From Nannochloropsis oceanica (Eukaryota; Sar; Eustigmatophyceae; Eustigmatales; Monodopsidaceae), in assembly GCA_004519485.1 (NCBI GenBank), contig CP038116.1, forward strand, positions 62,001-126,000: DNA of 64,000 nt. Reading direction: 5' to 3'. Below the pieces are notes generated by a model. That model had not been told where the DNA came from and did no database searches. It saw nothing but the letters and a program-made list of their open reading frames with translations. Below are positions 32,801 through 42,075 of this stretch, piece by piece; positions within the stretch are counted from its first letter, which is position 1; the number at the start of each line of letters is the position of its first letter. A program made the position numbers and the translations under genes.

Positions 32801-33708
32801 ATGGTTTTGGCGGAGGGGTGTATGACAGCGTTGTGGCTTCGCCCCCTCTTCCATCTCCGCTGCCATCTTTTCTGTCCCGTCGGTTACAATGCCAGCAGTC
32901 GTCTGTGATCCCTCATTCGACTATTTCTGAGACTTGTCCCCCCTGTGAAACCTCTTCCTCCATCCCTCCCTCCGTCCCTCTCTCCTCCTCCACCACCACC
33001 ACCACCCTTCCCCTCCCGCGAATGGCCAGTATCACCACGGACAACATCGATAGCAGCGCCAGCAGCAGCACCACGAGCATCAATGCGCGTGATGATCCTG
33101 AAGTAGCCACAACACGTTCGTCATCCCTATCCTCCCGAGTCCATGGCTCTCTGCCCGTGTATGCCACTCATGACCACTTGCAACGCGCCGCCTCTGCGAC
33201 TGGTTTTGGTGGCAACAGCAGCAGCAGCAGTAGCTCTATTGGTAGAACGACCAGAACCAGCACGAGCCCTCTTCGTCCTCGCTTGGGGTCCCTGCGGCCC
33301 ATGTCGAGGAGTAAGCCGATGGGAGGGGGAGGAAGAGAAAGGGGAGGGCGAGATAGAGGAGGGGGAGTCTTGCGTGTCTCTCGCTTGGCGCCACCGCATC
33401 GAATTGAGAAGGGTATAGCGGCGAGTGCAAGGAGTGCGGGAGGGGGAGGAGGAGGAGGAGGAGGAGGAGGAGGAGGAGGAGGAGGAGGAGGAGGAGGAGG
33501 AGGAGGAGAAAGGGTGATGTCTACCATTCATGGAGAGGGACAGAAAGGACGGGGCCCTGCACATGTTGGTGCGCGTTTTCCTCCGATGAGTGTGAGTGCG
33601 ATAACCACGAAAGGAGCGAATGCTTCAGTCAGGCAACAGCAGCAGCATCATCAGTCACAGCAGCCTGCGAAGGGGGTGAGCAAACCGTCGGTGGCGCGAT
33701 GGCGGTAG
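28954..33708 (+). CDS. Kinesin-14-like protein with internal motor
   Basis: Two exons, 28954-30102 and 30238-33708, join in phase 0 to 1539 residues. Residues about 25-210 are coiled coil, followed by poly-Gln and Gly-rich stretches. The neck R-x(4)-L-Q-N-KIQVCCRVRP begins at about 398. The neck's placement after an N-terminal coiled coil and its Y-Y-K-Q-R approach resemble kinesin-14 (KCBP-like) necks. Motor marks: AYGQTGSGKTYTMG (about 491), NVHEHSSRSH (about 652), DLAGSERVKKS (about 682), VPYRNSSLTHLL, ending R-A-R-N-I-E-F near 780. An acidic loop insert follows the P-loop and a Ser-rich insert follows VRDLLPRG. A second coiled coil spans about 800-955. The tail to 1539 is Ser-rich, with a pure GGA-encoded poly-Gly run at 33440-33508. 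The motor is thus internal, unlike the C-terminal motor of its divergent neighbour. The direction of movement is not certain. Confidence 0.92.
33440..33508 (+). repeat. (GGA)n poly-Gly tract
   Basis: About 23 near-perfect GGA triplets encode a Gly run in the tail of the internal-motor kinesin. The sequence is G-rich enough to form quadruplexes in the mRNA. Confidence 0.85.
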
Positions 33709-34469
33709 ACGTAAAGGCACTAGTAGCGATCGTGACAAAAAGAGGAATTAAGACAAGGTAGAGCAGTTATGAGGGATAGGTAGGTGAAAGCAAATAGGAC
33801 GACACATGATATCAACACACAGATACCGACACAGACCCGCAACGATCATGTGTGCGTGCCTGAACGATGCATCTGGAGTGGAGGGATTGAACATAAGAAA
33901 AAGGAACAATGGCAAAGTAAAAGTCGCAAGTAACATACATACAGAAGCCAACAGCTCTTTCACATAAATCGTACTTCATTCATCCAAATGTTTGACTGCT
34001 TTCGCCCTTGTCTCTTCTCATGCATAACCCAATCTACCCACGTGTACTTTCCCTCGCGGGCGTGGTTTAATGATTCTATTCTCTAAATGAACGCGGAAGT
34101 CACAAATGCGCTATATATTATCCCGTACTCTTGCTCTGTCCCATGCATGTGCAATTTTCAGTAATGTGATGATCAATATTTACCTTTATTCGTTATTTTT
34201 CTTCCCTTTCCTTTTCCACCTCTCCTGCTTCTCCATGACCCACGCCACCTCTTGAGCTGCTCCTGCTGCCACTACAACTACTACAACTTCTACTTTTTCT
34301 CATTTTTTTCAGTGTTTTTTTTCTGACACACGGGACGTGATCTTCAGGTAGAACATGCATCTATGGTGGCACATGACATTCCATGTCTTAAACCAACCCT
34401 ATCTTGTTCTCTCTTCCCCTTCATCACAACAATTTACCCTACCCCTACGTCAGACATCGACTCCCTCCC
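33709..34469. other. Convergent 3' region, kinesin / choline-transporter-like gene
   Basis: 761 bases between converging stop codons, comparatively AT-rich. No gene recognised. It should contain both polyadenylation sites. Confidence 0.4.
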
Positions 34470-36591
34470 TTAAATCCTCGTAACATTCCTCCTAATCGGG
34501 TCATAACCAATCTTCGCCCAGGCCTGCACCAACTCCCCATATAAGGTAGGATGGGCCTGTGCAAAGGCCTCGGGATCCTCGGCAAACACAACGAAAACCG
34601 TCGCCACCCCCGCATCCAACACAGACATTATGACCAAACTCAGGAGCAACCCGCCAACGAAACCCACCACTCCCAGGATGATCGACCACGTGCTCCCCAG
34701 CCGGAAAATCAAGCCATACAAATAGCCCACCACACCCGTCAAGAGCGCAATCACCAAGGAAACCATAGTAAGCGCCGTCTCGGCCAGGTCATCGTTGATA
34801 ATAGCAGTGAAACCACGCCGCTTGAACAAGTCGAACGTCTTCCTGCCGGATGTCCGGAAGCTGGTGCCGTAGACAGAGCAGTAAACAAGGGCGTAGCTGT
34901 TGGGAAAGAGAGGGAGGGAGGGAGGGAGGGAGGGAGAGTGAGTGTCTGTGCATGACCCTCCTGCCGTTTCAATTCTTTCGTTCAAAATATATTTCTCCCT
35001 CCCTCTTTCCTCCCTTCCCTCCCTCCCTCCTCACCGATTAAAGATCTGCATCAACCGCTCGATAATTGCCATCAAGCACTGCACAATGCACGTGCAAGCA
35101 TTTTGCTGCTGCCCCTGTCGCCGGCCCTGATTCAGCATCTGCCGCATCGCCCGCAACACGGCCAGGATCAGGGACCCGAAGCAAATGGAGCCAAACGAGG
35201 TAGTCATGGACCTCGAGAACGATTTCCCCACTACACCTGTGTTCTCTCCGTTGTACCACCAATCCGCCACCATGCCCGACGCCGAGCAGAACACCACGTT
35301 TTTCACCACCAGACTGCCCCAAAACAGGGAAATGAAGAGGAGGAACAGGATGATCGGAGAGATTGTGGTCGTGAAAACACTCAAGTCTGTGCATACGCCC
35401 GCTGTCGTCAATTCCAAGAGTCCCTGAGTCGTCGAGCGGGCACAGACACAGCTGGCCGTCGCGCCTGCTGCTGCTGTCGCTGGGACATCGCGGCATTCAG
35501 ACAGGAAGAAGGAGGTTCCTTCGATGACCACTACCTCGGCCCCCTTGCTAATAGCGACGCCAAATGCAGCCAGTTGCCACATGAGGGACCATCCAACCTG
35601 GACAAAAGTCAGCAGGCCGGCGAGGAAGAGGATGGAGGGGTATTTCAACACAGCCGTGGCCGAGCACTTGAGGTTCATGGAGGCTGAAAAGGGAGAAAAA
35701 GGGAACGGAGGGAGGGAAGGAGGGAAGGAAGGAGGGGAGAGAGGCAGGAAGGAGAGATAAGTCATGAGCCTGTCTTCGGTAACAGGCGTTGAGTGCTGGT
35801 TCTTCTACTCTTCCCTCCCTTTTTCATTCACTCCCTCCCTCCGTACGTACCGAAGGGGATTCGATCCCGCACACAATAATACCACATGCCCTGAATGGCC
35901 GCCATAACCAAACACACAATCGCCAAGGTAGCATTGCCGTACATGAACGCCAGCACCGCTCCCACCAACGAAGTCGCAACAGCCCCTATGAGCGCGACTG
36001 TGATAATTCTCGACGCATTCCTCAACAAAATCCCGATCCACAACACAGACCAGGCAACCGCCGCTGCCAACACCACCGCCAGACCGATGTAAACCGTCGT
36101 CAAATCTTTCTCCATCCCCGCCTCCTCCCCTCCCTCGGCCGGTTCTACATTCGGGCTTTCTGTCGTCAGATCATTGTCCCTTAACGCCCTCAAACCGGGC
36201 CCGAAGGCAAGGTAAGCAATGAAACCCACATGAGCCAAAAACAAGATCGCCGCCCACACATCTTGGTACTGCTTGCCCCCTCCTTCCTCTCCATCTGCTC
36301 CCATGTCATCCGCCGTGCCGCCGTCACCTCCTTCCCCTGCCCCGCCATTGACAGGTTGAGACTGTAGATAAGGCTTGCCTTTTCCCTGCTGCTGATGCTG
36401 CTGATCACGCTGGTACTGTTGCATTTCCACGGCACTCATTTTGTGGTGTTGCTGGGGATGGTGGGAGGGAGGGTACATTGCCTGGGCTTGCTGCGGGGGG
36501 TAATAGTAGCCTTGGGGATGCGCTGGCTGGTGCACGTACACAGGCTGCCCTTGCACGACTACGCCTTGATGGTTGTACGAGGGAGCGTGCA

Positions 36592-36625
<34 letters not shown>

Positions 36626-36889
36626 ATAGTGGTGTTGCTCAGGTGGGTGGTTCATGTAGTATCCCTGTGATCAATAGTTAGTTGGGTGAGCGTGGATGGG
36701 AATGCATGGGGTCATGCCACAAGCGTTACGTGGAGGATGAGAATCTATAAATGGAGAACTTGCTCAGCAGGAACAAGAGTGCGTGGAATCACCACGTACC
36801 TCGAGGGGAACTTGCTGGGGATAGATGGACGGCGCGTTCGGGGCGCGACGTCCATCCTCGCCAAATTCATCTTTGTTGGGGTATACCAT
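34470..36889 (-). CDS. Choline-transporter-like membrane protein (CTL/SLC44/PNS1 family)
   Basis: Four exons on the minus strand, 36889-36800, 36664-35851, 35683-35035 and 34896-34470, close in phases 0, 1 and 2 to 659 residues. The cytosolic N-terminus (about 135 residues) is rich in Pro, Gln, His and Tyr, with a CTG-encoded poly-Gln run. The first helix starts at Y-Q-D-V-W-A-A-I-L-F-L-A-H-V-G-F, a match to the D-x-W-x-x-I-L-F family start. A large extramembrane loop and about nine further helices follow. The CTL signatures A-S-M-N-L-K-C-S-A, V-A-D-W-W-Y and the C-terminal S-Y-A-L-V-Y-C-S-V-Y-G-T-S-F, then D-L-F-K-R-R-G, are clear. Members move choline or act in membrane lipid supply; the substrate is not decided by sequence. 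Exon 1 is 30 codons and has an ATG in GCCATGG. Three introns show G-rich 5' and C-rich 3' ends. Confidence 0.92.
36592..36626 (-). repeat. (CTG)n / poly-Gln tract in CTL gene
   Basis: About 11 CTG triplets on the plus strand encode Gln near residue 44 of the choline-transporter-like protein. Confidence 0.8.
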
Positions 36890-37427
36890 GGCCTGGTCGA
36901 GGGGTGCTTCGCCTAGGTGGGGGAGGGGGCAAATATTGGGGAGTTACTTCGATGACGACGGTGCTGGAGTTGCTCATGTGGATTAGCTCGGACAGGGAAG
37001 GAAATTCGACAAGATTGCACCACGCTTCCCTTCAGTCCAATGCACGACAAGATTAGAATGTACTAGTTGTGGACAATGCGGACACTGTCAACATGCAGCA
37101 AGGTCACAGGGTCGCAATCGGGCATATGAGGAGGGAGCAACCGACAACTGGCCGTTGAAAATATTGCGCGTAACCCCAAACCTTACACTTCTAAGGAAAC
37201 AATAGAAATGGGAAAAAATGGGAATGGGGTTGCTTGCTTTCGTTTCATTTTGGGTGTTGGAGAGGGCGGAGCACTAGGCAAGAGCAAAGAAAATGCCAGG
37301 CGTACACTCTCTATACCGAAAGCAAAGTTGAAATCGGCTCGCTTCTCCACCCCCTAAACACCTCACCCTTTCCCTCCAACAAGTACGCGGCAGACGAAGC
37401 GCCGATACTCAAGCTGCCAAAGCCACC
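36890..37427. promoter_or_regulatory. Divergent intergenic region, CTL gene / coiled-coil gene
   Basis: 538 bases between divergent start codons, expected to hold both promoters. An upstream ATG for the CTL side at about 36977 (MSNSSTVV) opens a short frame that ends before the CTL start's exon finishes. It might be a short upstream open frame rather than the true start. Confidence 0.4.
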
Positions 37428-40400
37428 ATGTTTGGCAAGGCAAACTTGACGCGGTTGAGCGATCTTCTAGATGGTACGTCTTGTCTTGAATTACAGTGCT
37501 CCTGCTCCGTTTCCCTCTTGCTTGTCGCCCTCCCTCTTACTTGCCGCCCTTCTCTTGCCGCCCTCCCCTTCCGTTCCATTCCCCCTGCTTGTCTGTACTG
37601 GGTATTCCCCTTGCTCTAACACTCTCTCTACCGTTGGCTTTTCCTCTCCTTTTCCCGGCCTCATTTCATTTTAGTTATGCCTTCCCCCCCCTCCCCCTTG
37701 CCATTCCCGCTCGTTCCTCCTTCCCTGTGCTACTCCTCCTTCAATCGCCGCTTTCTATCTTTCTCTCCTTTCCCTTATCCTTTCCCCCTTTCCCATACAT
37801 ACAAATCTCTCCTCCTCTGACTATTTTTTACTTTCGATCACCATCCCTCCTTCAACTTTGACTCCTATCCCTTCACAGACCCCGAGATCCCTGGCCCGGG
37901 CACATACGTGCACAACGCTAGTGGCAACCTCTCCGCGAGCCTACACTCCTCCTCCCAACGCTTCAAATCCGACCATCATGATTACGATCACCACCAGCAC
38001 CATCAGCAGCATGACCACTCGTCTTCCTCCTGCCTCAGTATGTCGTCAATTTCCGACGCAGACACAGCTTCCCGCCTCCTTGCCTCGCGGAGTGCCCCGG
38101 CTCTTCACCTGACCCGGCACCGGCAGCCACACCACAACCCGCTCCTTTCTACGAGACAAGGAGGAGGGGGATCAGGAGGAGGAGGGAGGGACGGAGGGCG
38201 GGAAGGTGGGCATTGTGGCAGTATGCGATTCTCGCTGTCGGATGCCAGCTTGAGGGATGCGGTGGTGAGGAGGAAGCAGAAGGATTTTGAAGCGAAGGAG
38301 AAGGTGATGGGGAGGGAGGGAGGGAGGGAGAAAGGGAAAGAGGAACGGAGCGACACGATTTTGGGATCATTGGAAGGCGAGGTGAAGGCCTTGCGAGAGG
38401 AGAAAGAGGCGGTGTTCCAAGAGCTCGAGCGAATGAGGGTAAGGAGGAGGGATGGAGAGAGGGAGGCTGATGTACGTCGTCCCTTACGTTAACCTTTTGT
38501 GGTGTTTTTCGTTCCTTTCACGCGTTACGCCCTCCCTCTCCCTCTTCCTTCCCTTCTCCCTCCTCAGTCGTTTGAGAGCGAATGCGAGCAGCTGTCGCGA
38601 GAGATGGAGCGAATGAAGGCACGCCTGGTGGAGGTGGAAGGAGGGCGGTCACGTGCTCTAGCGGACTTAAATCGGTACCTGGACGAGGTGGAGGCCGTGG
38701 CGGGGGACTTGATGGAGAGCGAAAGGACGATCCAGGAGGTGAGGGAGGGAGGGAGGGAGGGAGGGAGGGAGGGAGGGAGAGACTGTATGAAAGGGCGCTC
38801 GGGCTTGGTCAAGGGTAAAGCAGTCGCCGGATGGATGGCACCCTTCCCTCCACCGGCCTCACCTTTCCTCCCCACTGCCCCCCCTCCCTCCCTCCTTCAA
38901 GCTGACGTCCCTTCTGGGGGTCTCCAGGCACGAGAACGAGGAGCTTCGCGAGGAAAAGACTTTGTGGCACGTCGAGATAAACAGGCTCCAGCGTGCGCTG
39001 GGGCAGACGCAGGAGGAAGGGCACATTTGCCGGCGTCAGGTAGGGAGGGAGGGAGGGAGGGAGGGAGGGAGGGAGGGGGGGAGGGAGGGATACGTATGTC
39101 ATGCAAATGATGGGAAAGTGGGTGACCGGCAAGCTTTCTCATGCCTCTTCTCCTCTCCCTCCCTCCCTCCCTCCCTCCCTCGTATTTCTGCAGGTGGAGG
39201 AGCTCCTTACCCGTGCCGAGGAGGAGGAGGAGGAACGGAGGGAAGTCATGGCGGAGATGACGCGGACCCGACAGCAGCTACAGCAGCAGGAGGAGGCATG
39301 CAAGGGGCTAGAGGAGGAGAGGGAGGGGTTGAGGGGCAAGGTGGCGCGCTTGGAGTTGGAGGTCTTTGAGACCCAGGTGAGGGAAGGAGGGAGGGAGGGA
39401 GGGAGGGAGAAGGAGGAAGAAAGGAGTCCTTGGGTCACGATAGCATTGATGAAAAAGAGACGCTTACTCCTCTACTTTCATTCTCTCCCTCCCTTCTTCC
39501 CCCCCTCGCCCCCTCCTACTTCCCTAGAACGATGCCGAAGACCAATTCAGCAAATGTGAGCTGTGGCAGCGAAAATGCACCCACCTCCAAGACTCTCTGA
39601 AGCAAGAAACAGCAGCCAAGGAGGAAATGAGTGATGTTTTGACGCGAGAGAAGGAAGAAAGGGAGTTAGAACAGGAAAGACGGAGGGCGTTGGAGAAGGA
39701 GGTGATCTTACTGCAGAGAAATAATGAAGGGTTGTGGTCTCGTGTAAAGATGGCGAGGGAGGAAGGGAGGGAGGAAGGGAGGGAGGAAGGGCAGAGGGAG
39801 GTAAATGCGATGAGGGCAATGGTGGAGGAGACAAGGAAGGAGGTGGAGGAGGAAAGGAGGAGAAGAGAGGAGAGTGAGGAGGCGAGACGGCTCGAAGGGG
39901 AGGGACAAGGATGGGAGGAAGAGAGGAATGAGCTGGCGGCCCATGTGGTGCTGTTGGAGAAACAGGTGAGGGAGCAGAAAGGGCGAAAGGATGCGGAGCA
40001 GGAGGTTATGGTGGGACTGCGTGCGACGAATGGTCGGTTGAAGGAGCAAACGCAAGCCATGGTAAAAGAGCGCGAAGGGATGAAGGAGGCGCTGGCATCG
40101 CTACAAGCGGCGGTGGTTGGAATGAAGGAGGAGGGGGAAAGGGAGAAGTGGAAGCTGACCGAGTGCTTGAAAGATATCAAGACAGAATTGAAGCGGAGAG
40201 AGAAAGTGGCAGTGGCTCACATCAAGGTATGTCTTAGAGAGTGGGATTGTCGCATGTCATGTTTGATTTTTATCTCTCCCAACTCCCCCTCCCTCCCTCT
40301 GGCTCTGTTTTCAGATGCCACGGTCATTCTTCCGCCCCCCTTATAATCCTTCCTTCTCTCTCTTAAAATGATGGCACTCTTGTAAGACCACTGGTTCGCC

Positions 40401-41597
40401 ATTACTTAAGCTCTCTCTTTCCCTCTGTCCCTCCTTCCGTCCCACCCTCCCTCCCTTCCCTCCTTTAAGGAGCGGGCCCTACTGGAAGATCAACGCCTGG
40501 CCTCCTCCCAGGCCTACCACCGCGCCACGAGCCGGTGCGAGGAACTGGCCGAGGAAGTGAGGGAGAGCGAGGAGGAGATCGCTGCCCTTCGACGGGTGCT
40601 CGAGGAAAAGCTGGCATTGCAGAGGAGGGTATTTATGTTGGAGGAGGAGTTGAAGGAGGGAGGGAGGGAGAGGGCGGGGTGGGAGGTGCGGGCCATCAAA
40701 GCAGAGAAGGAGCTTGAGAGCCTCAGGAAGACGATGCAGGAGGTGGGAGGGATGGAGGGAGGGTTATTGGTGGCGACGCTGGAAAGGCAGGTGCAGCAGC
40801 TGGAGGAGGAGGGGTGGGAGAGGGAGGTTGCAGCGATGACGAAGGAAGTACGGGCCTTGGCTGGCGTGACGGAGCATCAAAACGGAAAGCAGCGGGTGCA
40901 ACAAGAGGAGAAGATGAAGGGGACAATAAAAAGGTCGCCTTTCAAAGAGCTTTTATGGGCCGCTGCTGCTGTTGCCCCTGCAGCTGCTAACTCTCTTTCT
41001 GACACTGAGAGTGCGTGGCAGCAGCAGCAGTCGCAGCAGCAGTCACAGCAGCAGAGGTCTGTCTTGTCATCATCACGGAAGGGGGAGGGCTTGTTTTCTC
41101 CACCCATGAGTGACGACAGAGCCGGTTATAGGGGAAAGCAGCAGCAGCAGCAACAACAACCAGGGCGGCAGCGGCGTCTCGAGACTCCTTGCCCGGCATT
41201 TGCGATCGCGTGCGACGAAAAGGAAGAGGAGGAGGAGGAGGAGAAGGAGGACCAGGAGGACCAGGAGGACCAGGAGGAGGATGAGGGGGACTTTGAAGGA
41301 GGAAGCGACAAGGAGAATCCAAAAGTGGATGACGCGCTAGTCCAGCAATTGCTTGGCTCTGCACGAAAACACCAACTGCAACAGGATGAGGAGAGGGCGC
41401 GAGAAAAGCAGCAGCAGCAGCAGCAGGTGGATGAGGATGTGAAGCTCAAGTCTTTGAGTGGCCTAGGTTGGAAAGGAGTGGAGGCCGACAAGGAGAATCT
41501 CGTCAATTGGATCCTCACGTCCCCGGGGCTCGAGCCCTTCAAGCAGCAGCAGCAGCATCAATACCGGCAAGGGGGTGCGCGAGAACGGAGGCTATAA
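37428..41597 (+). CDS. Coiled-coil cytoskeletal-type protein with PGPGTY motif and two KEN boxes
   Basis: Seven exons: 37428-37473, 37879-38471, 38568-38738, 38902-39039, 39194-39376, 39528-40226 and 40470-41597. All junctions close in phase, giving 985 residues. Exon 2 could instead end at 38438 (GTAAGG), also in phase. The N-terminus reads MFGKANLTRLSDLLDDPEIP and then GPGTY; PGPGTY is the core of SHIPPO/STPG repeats of axonemal and microtubule proteins. From about residue 125 to 770 the chain is predicted coiled coil, broken at exon edges only by phase-0 introns. The tail is Gln/Glu-rich and has D-KEN-P at 41310-41318 and D-KEN-L at 41490-41498, exactly 60 residues apart. KEN boxes direct APC/C-dependent destruction in mitosis. 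No family name can be given. A centrosome, spindle or septum structural role is inference. AATAAA at 41707-41712 may serve as polyadenylation signal. Confidence 0.85.
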
Positions 41598-42075
41598 TTT
41601 TGTGGGCTTCATTTTGGTTCGAGGGTGGGGAAGATCAGAGAGGGACTTGCAGATATGTACCTTCTCTAGAAGTGCCTCATGTCATTCAAAACGAAGCACG
41701 AATGTAAATAAAATGACGAATCGAGAGCAAATCGACTTTTAACTTTCAAATGTGTCTCAAACGCCCGTTTTTGGGGACTAGTTACGCTTACCCTCATTTT
41801 CTTATTTCCATTCATTTATTTACTATTTTCAATCTCTATCGCTTCCTCCCTCCCTCCCTTCCTCCTTCTCGACAAAATCCAGGTGGTCATAGAACCTCGA
41901 CATGCACCAAGAAATAAAGGCCGACCCGCCTTCATCGCGCTCGCGGAGTCATCCTCCTGCTGCTGCTGCAGCTGCTGCTGCTGCTGCTGCTGCTGCTGCC
42001 GCTGCTGCTGCTGCTGCCGCTGCTGCTGCTGCTGCCGCTGCTGCTGGGAAGATAGGAGGGAAAAGGGAAGGGCAC
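41598..42075. other. Convergent 3' region, coiled-coil gene / CPSF1
   Basis: 478 bases between converging stop codons. It holds AATAAA at 41707, TTTATTTACT at 41816-41825 (AGTAAATAAA on the minus strand) and the interrupted CTG array at 41957-42046. No gene. Confidence 0.5.
41957..42046. repeat. Interrupted (CTG)n array with 15-bp higher-order unit
   Basis: About 29 triplets, mostly CTG on the plus strand. From about 41998 to 42046 every fifth triplet is CCG, so that CCG(CTG)4 recurs three times. One CTGCAG interruption occurs near 41968. It lies only about 30 bases beyond the CPSF1 stop, in its likely 3' UTR (as CAG). Confidence 0.8.

Noticed and set aside
35855-35875. B-box-like GGATTCGATCCC suggesting a tRNA
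   Set aside because: No A box or cloverleaf nearby; it encodes part of the choline-transporter-like protein just before a donor site.
36898-36977. Upstream ATG (MSNSSTVV) as the true start of the choline-transporter-like gene
   Set aside because: It is out of frame with the exon that follows and no intron with acceptable ends and phase joins it; kept only as a possible upstream open frame.
38739-39190. Regular GGGA repeats resembling a CRISPR-like or satellite array
   Set aside because: They are simple 4-base repeats at intron ends, without spacers of constant length.
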